Shown here: piece after piece, positions 49,006 to 57,621 of the stretch
How the letters are laid out: the number at the start of each line of letters is the position of its first letter
How positions within the stretch are numbered: position 1 is the first letter of the stretch
Source: JACMLD01 sp038207265
GTDB taxonomy: Bacteria > Bacteroidota > Bacteroidia > Chitinophagales > Chitinophagaceae
Assembly (NCBI GenBank): GCA_038207265.1
Contig: JBBQZZ010000012.1
Coordinates: forward strand, 1-64,000
Direction: 5' to 3'
Length of the DNA: 64,000 nt
Notes under the pieces: model-generated
What the model was told of the DNA's origin: nothing
Database searches by the model: none
Seen by the model: the letters and a program-made list of their open reading frames with translations, nothing else
Translations under genes and position numbers: made by a program

Positions 49006-50055
49006 TTAAATGACAATCATGGCATCTCCATAGCTAAAGAAGCGGTATTTGTCTTTAATGGCTTTTTTATAAGCTTCCATCGCCAGGTCATAACCTGCAA
49101 AAGCACAAGTCATAATCAGCAAACTTGTTTTTGGCAAATGAAAGTTTGTCACCAGTGAATCGGCAATATTGAATTCATATGGTGGATGTATAAAATGATT
49201 TGTCCAGCCCTCAGAAGGCTTTAATAATTTTTCTGCGGTAAAAGAACTTTCCATGGCACGCATGGTAGTGGTTCCTATTGAGCATATCCGGTGACCGTCT
49301 TTTTTTGCTTTGTTTACAATATTGCAGGCAATTTCTTCAATATGGTAATATTCCGCATCCATTTTATGCTTGCTCAGATCTTCCACTTCAATTGGTCTGA
49401 AGGTGCCGAGCCCTGTGTGCAAGGTTACCTCTGCAAAACGCACTCCTTTAATTTCAAGGCGTTTGATCAATTCTTTGCTGAAGTGTAAACCAGCTGTAGG
49501 TGCGGCAACTGCACCTTCATGCTTGGCATAAACAGTCTGGTATCTTTCTTTGTCTTCTTCGTCGGGTTTGCGTTTAATGTATTTAGGCAATGGTGTTTCA
49601 CCCAGTACTTCCAGCATCTGGCGGAACTCGCTGTCGGTTCCATCCCACAAAAAACGAATGGTTCTTCCCCGGCTGGTGGTATTGTCAATTACTTCTGCAA
49701 CCAATTCATCTGTTTCGCCAAAATACAATTTGTTACCCACACGGATTTTCCTTGCGGGATCAACAATTACATCCCACAGGCGGTTGGGTTTGTTAAGTTC
49801 ACGCAATAAAAACACTTCAATCTTTGCACCGGTCTTTTCTTTACGGCCATACATACGTGCAGGAAATACTTTCGTATTGTTAACTACAAATACATCCTTA
49901 TCATTGAAATAATCCTGTATCTCGTGAAAATGTTTGTTTTCCATCTGGCCGGTATGCCGGTGAACAACCATCAGCCGGCTGTCTTCACGTCTTTTTGCAG
50001 GGTTTTGGGCGATAAGATTAAGAGGAAGGTCAAAACGGAACTGAGAAAGTTTCAT
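49006..50055 (-). CDS. queA: S-adenosylmethionine:tRNA ribosyltransferase-isomerase
   Basis: 349 residues starting MKLSQFRFDLP. Family markers are LIAQNPAKRREDSRLMVVHR, NNTKVFPARMYGRK, AAPTAGLHFS and TNFHLPKTSLLIMTCAFAG. It transfers the ribosyl part of SAM to preQ1-tRNA, making epoxyqueuosine at the wobble position. Length is normal. Upstream are a perfect -7 box and a leader of about 130 bases with three back-to-back hairpins. Confidence 0.96.
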   Translation of the reverse strand: MKLSQFRFDLPLNLIAQNPAKRREDSRLMVVHRHTGQMENKHFHEIQDYFNDKDVFVVNNTKVFPARMYGRKEKTGAKIEVFLLRELNKPNRLWDVIVDPARKIRVGNKLYFGETDELVAEVIDNTTSRGRTIRFLWDGTDSEFRQMLEVLGETPLPKYIKRKPDEEDKERYQTVYAKHEGAVAAPTAGLHFSKELIKRLEIKGVRFAEVTLHTGLGTFRPIEVEDLSKHKMDAEYYHIEEIACNIVNKAKKDGHRICSIGTTTMRAMESSFTAEKLLKPSEGWTNHFIHPPYEFNIADSLVTNFHLPKTSLLIMTCAFAGYDLAMEAYKKAIKDKYRFFSYGDAMIVI

Positions 50056-50100
50056 GTATCAATCTAATTTAGATAATTGCCGCATGATACAAACAGATGC

Positions 50101-50183
50101 GCAGGAACAGGGAATGATAGCAAGCGATTCCTGCAAACCTAATTATGGAACACCAGGTTTGAAATCATGTTACGGCATGATTT
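50101..50183 (-). ncRNA. structured queA leader, three contiguous hairpins
   Basis: Read on the minus strand from the predicted transcription start: CATGATTT-type hairpin (arms 50176-50183 and 50162-50169, 8 bp), then AAACCT/AGGTTT (50155-50160 and 50135-50140, 6 bp), then GCAGGAA/TTCCTGC (50128-50134 and 50101-50107, 7 bp). There is one base or none between them. It does not match the short preQ1-I riboswitch layout I know. Candidate regulatory leader, unproven. Confidence 0.4.
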
Positions 50184-50192
50184 TTAAGTGGG

Positions 50193-50224
50193 CAAAGGTA
50201 ATACAAAACACGCACACAATACAA
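50193..50224 (-). promoter_or_regulatory. queA promoter
   Basis: On the minus strand TTG (50222-50224), 21 bases, then TACCTTTG (50193-50200), a full TTG-N21-TAnnTTTG promoter. Transcription would start near 50187, just before the hairpin leader. Confidence 0.55.
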
Positions 50225-50330
50225 GAAAGGTTAAAAATTGATGTGAAGCATGTGTTGGACCAGATTTGAAGCCTGGGTCAATTAAAAAGCAACTTTAAAA
50301 TTACCTGCGATCGCCTGTGACCATTGTAGC

Positions 50331-51938
50331 TTATTTGCCAAATAATACTGCGATGGAGGTAGCAATTTTCTCTCCATCCATTGCAGCACTCACAATACCA
50401 CCGGCATAACCGGCACCTTCACCTCCGGGGTAAAGATTTTTAACCTGGGGGTGATGAAGCAAGTGTTGAACGCGTGGAATACGAACGGGTGAAGAAGTCC
50501 TCGATTCTGTGGCCAGAACGATTGCTTCATTGCTTAAGTAACCGTGCATCTTTTTACCAAATTGTTTAAATCCTTCCTGTAAACTTTTAGTAATAAAACC
50601 AGGCAATACTTTTTCTAATTGTGTAGCATGAGTGCCTGGCAGATAGGAGCAGGCGGGCAGCGTTGCGGAGGATCTACTGTTTACAAAATCAGTCATTCTC
50701 TGGGCGGGTGCAACAAATTTACCACCACCTGCAGTATAGGATGCCTGTTCAACCAATTGTTGAAAATGCATGCCGTTAAGCGTTCCCTTTAATGATAGTC
50801 CGGATATAGGAATTGGCAATGAATGAATATTTTTCTTCAGGAATTCATAGCAGTCATTTTCATTTACTTCAGTTACGATTCCCGAGTTTGCAAATGGATT
50901 ATTTCTTTTAGATGGGCTCCAACCGTTTACCACAAGTTCTCCCTCACTGGTAGCAGCCGGTGCTATGATACCACCCGGACACATGCAGAAAGAAAATACG
51001 CCCCGATTATTTACCTGTTGAACAAGTGCATAAGAGGCCGGTGGTAAAAAAACATCCCGGTTATCACAATGGTATTGAATACTGTCAATTAAAGATTGTG
51101 GATGTTCCACCCTTACTCCCAATGCAAAAGGTTTTGCTTCAATAAATACTTTTTTATTGTGCAGCAACAAAAAAATGTCCCTCGCGGAATGACCGGTAGC
51201 CAGTATCACTGCATTCGCTTCAAAAATTTCACCATCATTGGTTAGAACGCTTTTTATTACCTCTTTCTCTATGATGAAATCAGTTACTTTTTTTTCAAAA
51301 AGGAAAATTCCGCCGCTCGCTGTAATTTGTTTGCGGATGGCAGTTATTATTTGCGGTAGTTTATTGGTGCCAATATGCGGGTGCGCTTCATATAATATAT
51401 TTTCTGCTGCTCCAAACTGTACCATCAGGTTCAGTACATTATTTATATCACCCCTTTTATTGCTGCGAGTGTATAATTTACCATCACTGTATGTGCCGGC
51501 TCCGCCTTCACCAAAGCAATAATTACTGTCGGGATGAATGATGCCATCTTTATTCAATCTTGCCAGGTCTCTTCTTCGGTCACGGACATTCTTTCCTCTT
51601 TCAAGGATAACTGGTTGAATACCATTTTCAATAAGTTTCAGCGCTGCAAACAAACCGCATGGGCCCGCACCTATGATAATTACTTTTTTATTGGCACCTG
51701 AGACATCTTTGAATTGAACCGGTTCAAAAACAGCGTCAAAAAATGGCTCATCAATAAATGCAATGAGCGTTAAATGGATCCAGACCTGTTTGCTCCGGGC
51801 GTCAATTGATTTTTTGCGTATACTGTAACCGGTAACCGATGAAATAGGTTTACCAATTGTTTTGCTGATGTACTCAGTAATAGTGGAATCATTAACTGCT
51901 TCAGAAGGCAGGAGCCTGATAGTAAGTTGTTGTTGCAT
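50331..51938 (-). CDS. FAD-dependent oxidoreductase, COG2509-like
   Basis: 535 residues. A short N-terminal domain of about 90 residues precedes the FAD-binding motif VIIIGAGPCGLFAALKL (near residue 88) and ILERGKNVRDRRRD. Further in are FGEGGAGTYSDGKLYTR, LATGHSARDI and the terminal YPGGEGAGYAGGIVSAAMDG. This matches uncharacterised FAD-dependent dehydrogenases found in most bacteria; the reaction is not known. Cytoplasmic, monocistronic, with a perfect -7 box upstream. Confidence 0.85.
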   Translation of the reverse strand: MQQQLTIRLLPSEAVNDSTITEYISKTIGKPISSVTGYSIRKKSIDARSKQVWIHLTLIAFIDEPFFDAVFEPVQFKDVSGANKKVIIIGAGPCGLFAALKLIENGIQPVILERGKNVRDRRRDLARLNKDGIIHPDSNYCFGEGGAGTYSDGKLYTRSNKRGDINNVLNLMVQFGAAENILYEAHPHIGTNKLPQIITAIRKQITASGGIFLFEKKVTDFIIEKEVIKSVLTNDGEIFEANAVILATGHSARDIFLLLHNKKVFIEAKPFALGVRVEHPQSLIDSIQYHCDNRDVFLPPASYALVQQVNNRGVFSFCMCPGGIIAPAATSEGELVVNGWSPSKRNNPFANSGIVTEVNENDCYEFLKKNIHSLPIPISGLSLKGTLNGMHFQQLVEQASYTAGGGKFVAPAQRMTDFVNSRSSATLPACSYLPGTHATQLEKVLPGFITKSLQEGFKQFGKKMHGYLSNEAIVLATESRTSSPVRIPRVQHLLHHPQVKNLYPGGEGAGYAGGIVSAAMDGEKIATSIAVLFGK

Positions 51939-51969
51939 GTGTCTGGTATTTTACCGGAAAACAATCCGG

Positions 51970-51977
51970 CAAAAATA
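51970..51977 (-). promoter_or_regulatory. -7 box of the COG2509-like gene
   Basis: TATTTTTG on the minus strand, an exact TAnnTTTG match 31 bases before the start codon. The nearest upstream TTG is 25 bases away, slightly too far. Confidence 0.45.
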
Positions 51978-52653
51978 GGTTGTTGCCATCTTCCCTGTTA
52001 TTCAATGCGAATTATTCTGTGTCAGTTATATTTTAGGGATGTGAATGCTTTTTCAAACATACATTTTGTTTCTTGATCACTTTAGCCAGCCTGATTTTTT
52101 TACCGGGAAAAACAAAAATCAGATTGAACGGCGTCAAATACATGTATCTTCATCTCAACCTGAAAATTGTTATAATAGATCGCAGGGACATTTAAATTGT
52201 TTGTAAATATTATTGCAGGACTTGCGTTTTAACTTCAAATCTCTCTTTGTGTATGAAAAGCAGTTATTTTACTGTGAGCGATATTGAACAATTCAATCAG
52301 TACTTTACAATAAGACTGATTGATATAAATGCTTGGTTTGGGAAATTTTATACACAATCTAACTGAATGAAGTTGTATTCCAGATAACAATACAAAAAAA
52401 TGACCAAACCGAAACAATATATTTGCCTTCAATATGACTATAATTTCACATGTTTTTGCGAAAAAACCAATAAGTGCTTCATTCCCGGGTAAGAAGTAGA
52501 AAACAAGTGAATAAAAAATTTTTTTTTCAACAAAAAATTTTGATATTCGTTCCCCTGCGTTACTTTTCAAACCAGTTCCAATCAAATCATCCTATGAAAA
52601 AAAATCCCTTAAAAAAATAATACAATAACTCACTATAAACTGCTTATTCAATA
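51978..52653. other. AT-rich gap before dnaA, possible oriC
   Basis: About 675 bases without a gene. It contains one exact DnaA box TTATACACA (52348-52356), one with a single mismatch on the other strand (TCATACACA, 52248-52256), and a very AT-rich tract at 52509-52548 whose ends GAATA/TATTC are inverted. A -7-like TATATTTG lies at 52418-52425. Two boxes are few for an origin, and dnaA is not always at oriC in Bacteroidota. Confidence 0.3.
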
Positions 52654-54087
52654 ATGGCCAAAACGTTTGATAAAGTCTGGAGCAATTGTCTGGAAATAAT
52701 TAAGGATATTGTTGAATGGCAGCATTTCAATACCTGGTTTCAACCCATTAAGCCGGTAGAATTAAAGAACAACGTTTTGGTAATACAGGTTCCCAGCCAG
52801 TTTTTTTATGAGTACCTCGAGGAACATTATGTAAATTTACTGGCAAAGACTTTGCGTAGGATATTGGGCAAAGATGCCCGTTTGGAATATCGAATCATGG
52901 TTGATAGCGGCAATCATAATAATAAACCGCTTACCATGGATGTTCCTGCACAAGGATATAAAAGTTTTGCAAGCAATGAAATGGATTTTCCGCTTATTAT
53001 AAATACGCCTGTCAAGAATCCGTTTGTGATACCGGGTCTGAAGAAAATGCAGATAGACCCTCAGTTAAATTCTTCTTATACATTTGAAGCGTTTGTTGAA
53101 GGTGATAGTAACAGGGTGGCACGCAGGGCCGGTAAAACGGTTGCTGAAAAGCCCGGGGCAAATTCCTTTAATCCATTAGTGATATATGGTGGAGTAGGTT
53201 TGGGGAAGACTCACCTTGCACAGGCCATAGGAAATGAAGTAAAACGCCTGCATAGTAATAAAGTGGTTTTGTATGTGAGTTCTGAAAAGTTCATCAATCA
53301 ATTTATTGATCACAGCCGCAACAATGCAATCAATGATTTTATTCATTTCTACCAATTGATTGATGTATTAATAATTGATGATGTACAGTTCTTCAACAGG
53401 GCAGAAAAATCGCAGGATGCTTTCTTTGCTATTTTCAATCATTTGCACCAGAGTGGTAAGCAATTGGTGTTAACAACCGATAAACCACCAAAAGATCTTG
53501 AAGGTGTGCAGGAAAGATTGCTGAGCCGATTCAGGTGGGGATTGAGTGCCGATTTACAAGTGCCGGACTATGAGACCAGGATTGAAATATTAGAAAAGAA
53601 AATGAAGAATGATGGATTGGATATGCCGAAGGAAGTTGTTAAGTACCTGGCATATAATATAAATAGCAATGTGCGTGAATTGGAAGGAGCATTGATATCT
53701 CTTTTGGCACAATCTTCGCTCAACAGAAGGGAAATCGATTTAGACTTGGCGAAAAAAGTGCTTCGGAATTTCGTAAAAACCTCCTCAAAAGAAATCACGA
53801 TAGAAACCATTCAAAAGATGGTATGTGATTATTTTGATGTGTCCTATGATAAGCTTTTACAAAAAACACGCAAACGTGAAATTGTGCAAGCGAGGCAGAT
53901 AACTATGTATCTGGCAAAAGCATTTACAAAAAATTCGCTCAAAACTATCGGTGAACATTTTGGAGGCAGGGATCATACCACTGTTATTCATTCTTGTCAG
54001 ACCGTAAAAGATTTGATTGATACAGACAATGTTTTCAGAGAAAATGTGATGGAATTACAGCAGAAAGTACAACTGGCTGCCATGTAA
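52654..54087 (+). CDS. dnaA: chromosomal replication initiator protein DnaA
   Basis: 477 residues with all four domains. Domain I begins MAKTFDKVWSNCLEIIKDIV; a short linker domain II follows; domain III is AAA+ with Walker A GGVGLGKTHLAQ (near residue 178) and Walker B VLIIDDVQFF (near residue 240). Domain IV binds DNA with the DnaA signature in GEHFGGRDHTTVIHSC near residue 430. It opens oriC and recruits the helicase. A strong terminator follows. Confidence 0.98.
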   Translation: MAKTFDKVWSNCLEIIKDIVEWQHFNTWFQPIKPVELKNNVLVIQVPSQFFYEYLEEHYVNLLAKTLRRILGKDARLEYRIMVDSGNHNNKPLTMDVPAQGYKSFASNEMDFPLIINTPVKNPFVIPGLKKMQIDPQLNSSYTFEAFVEGDSNRVARRAGKTVAEKPGANSFNPLVIYGGVGLGKTHLAQAIGNEVKRLHSNKVVLYVSSEKFINQFIDHSRNNAINDFIHFYQLIDVLIIDDVQFFNRAEKSQDAFFAIFNHLHQSGKQLVLTTDKPPKDLEGVQERLLSRFRWGLSADLQVPDYETRIEILEKKMKNDGLDMPKEVVKYLAYNINSNVRELEGALISLLAQSSLNRREIDLDLAKKVLRNFVKTSSKEITIETIQKMVCDYFDVSYDKLLQKTRKREIVQARQITMYLAKAFTKNSLKTIGEHFGGRDHTTVIHSCQTVKDLIDTDNVFRENVMELQQKVQLAAM

Positions 54088-54115
54088 AATGTAATCCACT
54101 GAAATAATATTTAAT

Positions 54116-54146
54116 GAATCCCGGTAAAGCCGGGATTCTTTTTTTG
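54116..54146 (+). terminator. dnaA terminator
   Basis: Perfect 9-bp stem GAATCCCGG/CCGGGATTC (54116-54124 and 54130-54138), 5-base loop, then eight T. The T-tract also supplies the -33 element of the tRNA promoter. Confidence 0.9.
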
Positions 54147-54173
54147 GAGTTGATGTGTTAATTGCTATTTTTG
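54143..54173 (+). promoter_or_regulatory. tRNA-Ser promoter
   Basis: TTTG (54143-54146), exactly 19 bases, then TATTTTTG (54166-54173): the full Bacteroidota -33/-7 consensus. It is the best promoter in the window and drives tRNA-Ser and probably tRNA-Pro. Confidence 0.7.
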
Positions 54174-54235
54174 CCGCCCGCAAACAATAGCAGATCAAAT
54201 TTTTTGTGAACCGGTGTTTGAGTATTTCAGCTGAA

Positions 54236-54324
54236 GGTGAGGTGGATGAGTGGCTGAAATCAGCAGTTTGCTAAACTGCCGTACGGGTTAAACTGTACCG
54301 AGGGTTCGAATCCCTCCCTCACCG
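54236..54324 (+). tRNA. tRNA-Ser (GCT)
   Basis: 89 bases. The acceptor stem GGTGAGG/CCTCACC pairs fully, discriminator G, a long variable arm typical of serine, T-loop GGTTCGAATCC. The anticodon loop TTGCTAA gives anticodon GCT (54270-54272), reading AGC and AGU. The CCA end is not encoded. Confidence 0.95.
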
Positions 54325-54357
54325 CTAATATTAATTAGCTTAGCTTTACTGAGCTAA

Positions 54358-55953
54358 TCATAAAACCGGGAAGTAGCGCAGGCCGGTAGCGCACCTGGTT
54401 TGGGACCAGGGGGTCGCAGGTTCGAATCCTGTCTTCCCGACATCACAGGACAAAGTGGAATTATTTCCATTTTGTCCTTTTTTATTTTCGTTCAAACCCT
54501 TGTCCAGATTGTATATTAGCTGCACAGCTTCATTAACACGGGTAGTTCGAAGTACGTATCCGTCAAAAGTCATTTTTTCCGGATACATCGAACTTATTAC
54601 CTCCCGCTTTTTCTCAACATCCCCCTTTTCATAAATATAATCCAGTTGCAAAAGTGTTTTTATTCCCGCGCTTAACAGCCCTTTTATATTTAGTGTTTCA
54701 TCATTCCCATTACCAAGTTTTGCTTCAAGTTTTTCCAATTTATTACTATAATCGGCTTTCATTTCGCGAAAATCTGCTGGCTCAATTTGTTTGGAGGAAA
54801 GTAATTCCCGGATATAAGCAAGCTTTTCTTCCAACGCTTTTATCTGGCTTGTGAGCTGTTTATTATCATTTTGTAAATGACAGGTTTGCTCCTGCCAAGC
54901 TTCCTGAATGATTATTTTGTATAACCCTTCCATTGCCGGCCTGGGAATATATTTTTTTAACTCACTTACAAATTGCCCATTTACAAAATCTGCTCTGAAG
55001 CGGCTGGTACAGCCGCCAAAACAATGGTAATAGGAATAATGACGGGTATGCCCTTTGGAAGCACTACCCGTTAATAATTTCCCGCACCGGGGGCAAATAA
55101 TAAAACCACGCAAGGGAAGTGTTGCATTTGAAACAACTTTAAGCCGGTAATTTCTTTTCCTTCCATCCAACACATCCTGCACCTGGTAATACAAGCTTTC
55201 CGGAATAATGGGTTCGTGCAATCCTTTTACAAAACAGCTGCCTTCTTCCTTATATTTTGGAATAAATATTTTCCCGCAATACACCGGGTTACGGATGGCA
55301 AACCAAAAAAGACTTTTGGTGGGAGTAAATCCCTTTTCTTTTGCCATCGTAAATATTTGTTCCGTATTATAAACCCCTTCTGCAATTTTTGAAAATACCC
55401 ACCTTAGAATGCCCGCTTGCGGCTCTTTTGGTTCAATAAATTTTCTGCCTGTTTCGTCAATCTTATTCTTATAGCCAATCGGAGCAAGCCCCATGTAGCG
55501 GCCTTCTTTTCTGGCCCTGCGCATACCATGAATCACATTCAACGCCCGGCGGTCATTCTCCACTTCCGGTGCTGCCAAATAAAAGGCCAGCATCATTTTG
55601 TTTTCCGGGATGGATAAGTCGAGAGGCTGTTCAATGGCCTGCGGCTCTATACCCAGTTTACGAAGTGTACTTATCATTTGGTAGGCATCACCTGCATTGC
55701 GGCTAAAGCGATCCCATTTAAGAAATAAAACCAGGTCAGCTTGCCCTTTCTGCCTTCGCAGTTCCGAAAGATAGTTTTTCCATTCCGGGCGGTTAAAGGT
55801 TTTAGCAGAATGATCTTCAAGAATTACTTTCCGGATTGCAATTGTATTAATATCACAATACCTGCGTAACAATTCTTCCTGACTACGCTGGGAATAGCCT
55901 TTTTCTGCCTGTTCATCCGTACTCACCCGGATGTATAAATCTGCTGTCTTCAT
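54358..55953 (-). CDS. large serine recombinase (integrase)
   Basis: 531 residues. The resolvase domain has the catalytic Ser11 in YIRVSTDEQ, Arg residues in LKWDRFSRNAGD, and helix E up to about residue 140. The recombinase domain (GYKNKIDETGRKF) follows, then a zinc ribbon CPRC...YYHCFGGC near residues 290-320, and a coiled coil (residues 365-430). The last 25 or so codons, including GFEPATPWSQTRCATG, are read from the antisense of tRNA-Pro, and the stop lies beyond the tRNA in host DNA. Its start overlaps the stop of a 46-residue gene. It most likely inserted this element at the tRNA. Confidence 0.9.
   Translation of the reverse strand: MKTADLYIRVSTDEQAEKGYSQRSQEELLRRYCDINTIAIRKVILEDHSAKTFNRPEWKNYLSELRRQKGQADLVLFLKWDRFSRNAGDAYQMISTLRKLGIEPQAIEQPLDLSIPENKMMLAFYLAAPEVENDRRALNVIHGMRRARKEGRYMGLAPIGYKNKIDETGRKFIEPKEPQAGILRWVFSKIAEGVYNTEQIFTMAKEKGFTPTKSLFWFAIRNPVYCGKIFIPKYKEEGSCFVKGLHEPIIPESLYYQVQDVLDGRKRNYRLKVVSNATLPLRGFIICPRCGKLLTGSASKGHTRHYSYYHCFGGCTSRFRADFVNGQFVSELKKYIPRPAMEGLYKIIIQEAWQEQTCHLQNDNKQLTSQIKALEEKLAYIRELLSSKQIEPADFREMKADYSNKLEKLEAKLGNGNDETLNIKGLLSAGIKTLLQLDYIYEKGDVEKKREVISSMYPEKMTFDGYVLRTTRVNEAVQLIYNLDKGLNENKKGQNGNNSTLSCDVGKTGFEPATPWSQTRCATGLRYFPVL
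54367..54440 (+). tRNA. tRNA-Pro (TGG), insertion site of mobile element
   Basis: 74 bases. Acceptor stem CGGGAAG/CTTCCCG, discriminator A; the anticodon arm CCTGG-TTTGGGA-CCAGG gives anticodon TGG (54401-54403). The gene is whole, so insertion preserved the 3' end. The recombinase frame on the opposite strand runs through the entire tRNA. The CCA is not encoded. Confidence 0.95.
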
Positions 55954-56090
55954 TGGTTTAGATATTGAGTGACGGCTATGGCAGCCAATTTTCTCAAAAA
56001 TTCCAAAATCAATTTTGCCTGTTCGATTGTTACGTCCGTCCCGGACTGACGCAACATCTCAACCGCCTTTTCAGGTTGTAGCTTTTCCAT
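55950..56090 (-). CDS. 46-residue protein coupled to recombinase
   Basis: Reads MEKLQPEKAVEMLRQSGTDV then TIEQAKLILEFLRKLAAIAV and ends TQYLNQ. It is predicted to be all-helical, with no signal peptide. The TGA overlaps the recombinase ATG in an ATGA pattern, and AGGAGGTG lies 4 bases before its own ATG. Strong spacing and coupling support it as a real gene despite its size. It may set the expression level of the recombinase or bind it; function unknown. Confidence 0.7.
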   Translation of the reverse strand: MEKLQPEKAVEMLRQSGTDVTIEQAKLILEFLRKLAAIAVTQYLNQ

Positions 56091-56094
56091 CTTA

Positions 56095-56102
56095 CACCTC
56101 CT
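56095..56102 (-). promoter_or_regulatory. strong Shine-Dalgarno of the 46-residue gene
   Basis: AGGAGGTG on the minus strand, 4 bases before ATG. Host genes in this window lack such a site, so it is a foreign signature of the mobile element. Confidence 0.75.
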
Positions 56103-56352
56103 CACTTTAAATATCACACTTCACAAATACACCAGCGTAAGCGTATTTAATTTACCATACCAAGATACAAATTTTGCTATGCTTAAACTAATTTTGACAT
56201 AACTTTATTTGAAAGAACTCTTCCTGTGCTTAGGTTCGTCTGGGCCGGGAATCTGATACAGTTTAATTCAATTTGATGCAACTTTACTTGTTGCCAGCAT
56301 TCATAGAAATGATTAAATAATTTTACAGTAAAAACACCCTGAACACCTGTGA

Positions 56353-57060
56353 ATGGAAAACTCCGGCAAGGCATATAAAGTTACCTATAAAACTTATTTC
56401 AATGAAAGATTGAAAAAAAGCTTTTTTCACACAACACTCATGCATCCTTTGTATGTGCAGTTGATTTTTGATCGTACTCCCCTCTATTTCAAAAGTTATT
56501 ATTACGACCTTTTTTCAAAATCAAAGTATGCCATCCGGGTAGCAGGTCGTGTTTTCACCCCGGACATAAAAGAAATAATTACAAAAGAAGAAAAACTGGC
56601 TGAATTTATTATTGATAAAAATCTGCCAAGTTTTTCCCTTGATCTTTTTAAAAAGGAATATGCTTTTTACAGCAGGGATTTACTAGATATCATGGAAGCA
56701 AGTTTTATGGATTATCTGTTTATCTTTCTCCAGGATGAAGGAATGGCCTTCTTTGCTGAGACAATTAGAAATGGAGCCGCAGATTGCAAATTATATGACC
56801 TGGCACTCGATATGAAAAAAGCACTTCACCCTTCATTATACAAAAAGTTTATTGAAAACTCATTTTATTTAGCCCCACCTTATTTGCCACTGTACGCTTT
56901 TACAGAAAAGCCCAAACGGACTCCTTTCCGGATGCTGAGTGTAATGGAATGGGAACAACCAGCTACCAAAGAAAAGTTTGCTGCTTTTTTTGCGTTGCAT
57001 TACCCGGACAATAACCTTACTGAAGCATTGGAAAAAATACAGGAATGGGTAAACAAATAA
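56353..57060 (+). CDS. hypothetical protein of the mobile element
   Basis: 235 residues, mostly helical, rich in Phe, Tyr and Lys (for example FNERLKKSFFHTTLMHPLYVQ, YYYDLFSKSKYAIRVAGRVF). No signal peptide, membrane segment or motif I can name. It is divergent from the recombinase operon, 262 bases away, and followed by the structured spacer. It might be a regulator or cargo; no function can be assigned. Confidence 0.7.
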   Translation: MENSGKAYKVTYKTYFNERLKKSFFHTTLMHPLYVQLIFDRTPLYFKSYYYDLFSKSKYAIRVAGRVFTPDIKEIITKEEKLAEFIIDKNLPSFSLDLFKKEYAFYSRDLLDIMEASFMDYLFIFLQDEGMAFFAETIRNGAADCKLYDLALDMKKALHPSLYKKFIENSFYLAPPYLPLYAFTEKPKRTPFRMLSVMEWEQPATKEKFAAFFALHYPDNNLTEALEKIQEWVNK

Positions 57061-57621
57061 AATACTTTTTAAGAATAATAAATTGCCGAAAAAGCTTGAC
57101 TTAACTCCGTCCGGTTCTCATTCCTTTACATCGTAGCACCCGGCCTTACAAAAGGCCGGGTCAATAGCAAGGTTTTTGGTAAAAAAATACGGCCTGATAA
57201 AATGCCCCTTTTTGTTACAAGGTCTGCTCCACTCCACCGAAGCCTTAATATTGCCGCAGAAGGGCGGAGATTTTTTAGTCAAAACCACCTGGGGCAAGCG
57301 AAATGAGCGACAGCGCCCCTCGTTTCGCGCAGAGACTTTGCTTTGACCCGACCTTTTGGAAGATATTTGCTAAGGCATGGAAAGGAATGTAAATAATAGC
57401 CTGTATTTCAAGTTAGGTGAACTACAGATGGCTTGATCGTCACCTTGAATGTGTTGTTTCTTCATTTTATGAGTGGTTATCAAAGGATTAGCTTAGTCTG
57501 ATATCATTCACAGTAATGCAAAAAAATAAAGGTAAATTGCTGAATATAATGCTTTAAGAATTAGTTTTTTTACTGTATCATAAACTCTGATGTTCTTGAA
57601 CTTTATTTAAAAAAACCAATC
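57061..57621. other. structured non-coding spacer in the element
   Basis: 560 bases, visibly richer in GC than the flanking DNA. A perfect 10-bp hairpin ACCCGGCCTT/AAGGCCGGGT with a 4-base loop lies at 57138-57161, with no T-tract. Further on, GGGGC (57291-57295) can pair with GCCCC (57315-57319), while GCGAAATGAG (57298-57307) can pair with CTCGTTTCGC (57319-57328), an interleaved pseudoknot-like layout. On the minus strand, an open frame of about 50 codons without any start covers part of it. Confidence 0.5.

Noticed and set aside
50054..50269. 71-codon frame on the plus strand upstream of queA
   Set aside because: It lies antisense to the queA promoter and hairpin leader, has no ribosome site and no recognisable content; the RNA structure on the minus strand explains the sequence better.
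52248..52256. TCATACACA as a second DnaA box
   Set aside because: One mismatch to TTATNCACA and only two boxes in 690 bases; not enough on its own to call an origin.
57138..57161. 10-bp hairpin as a terminator of the preceding gene
   Set aside because: No T-tract follows on either strand and it is about 80 bases after the stop, so a simple rho-independent terminator is not supported.
57130..57280. minus-strand open frame of about 50 codons in the structured spacer
   Set aside because: No ATG, GTG or TTG with a sensible position opens it and it overlaps the strong hairpin; kept only as a remark on possible gene relic.
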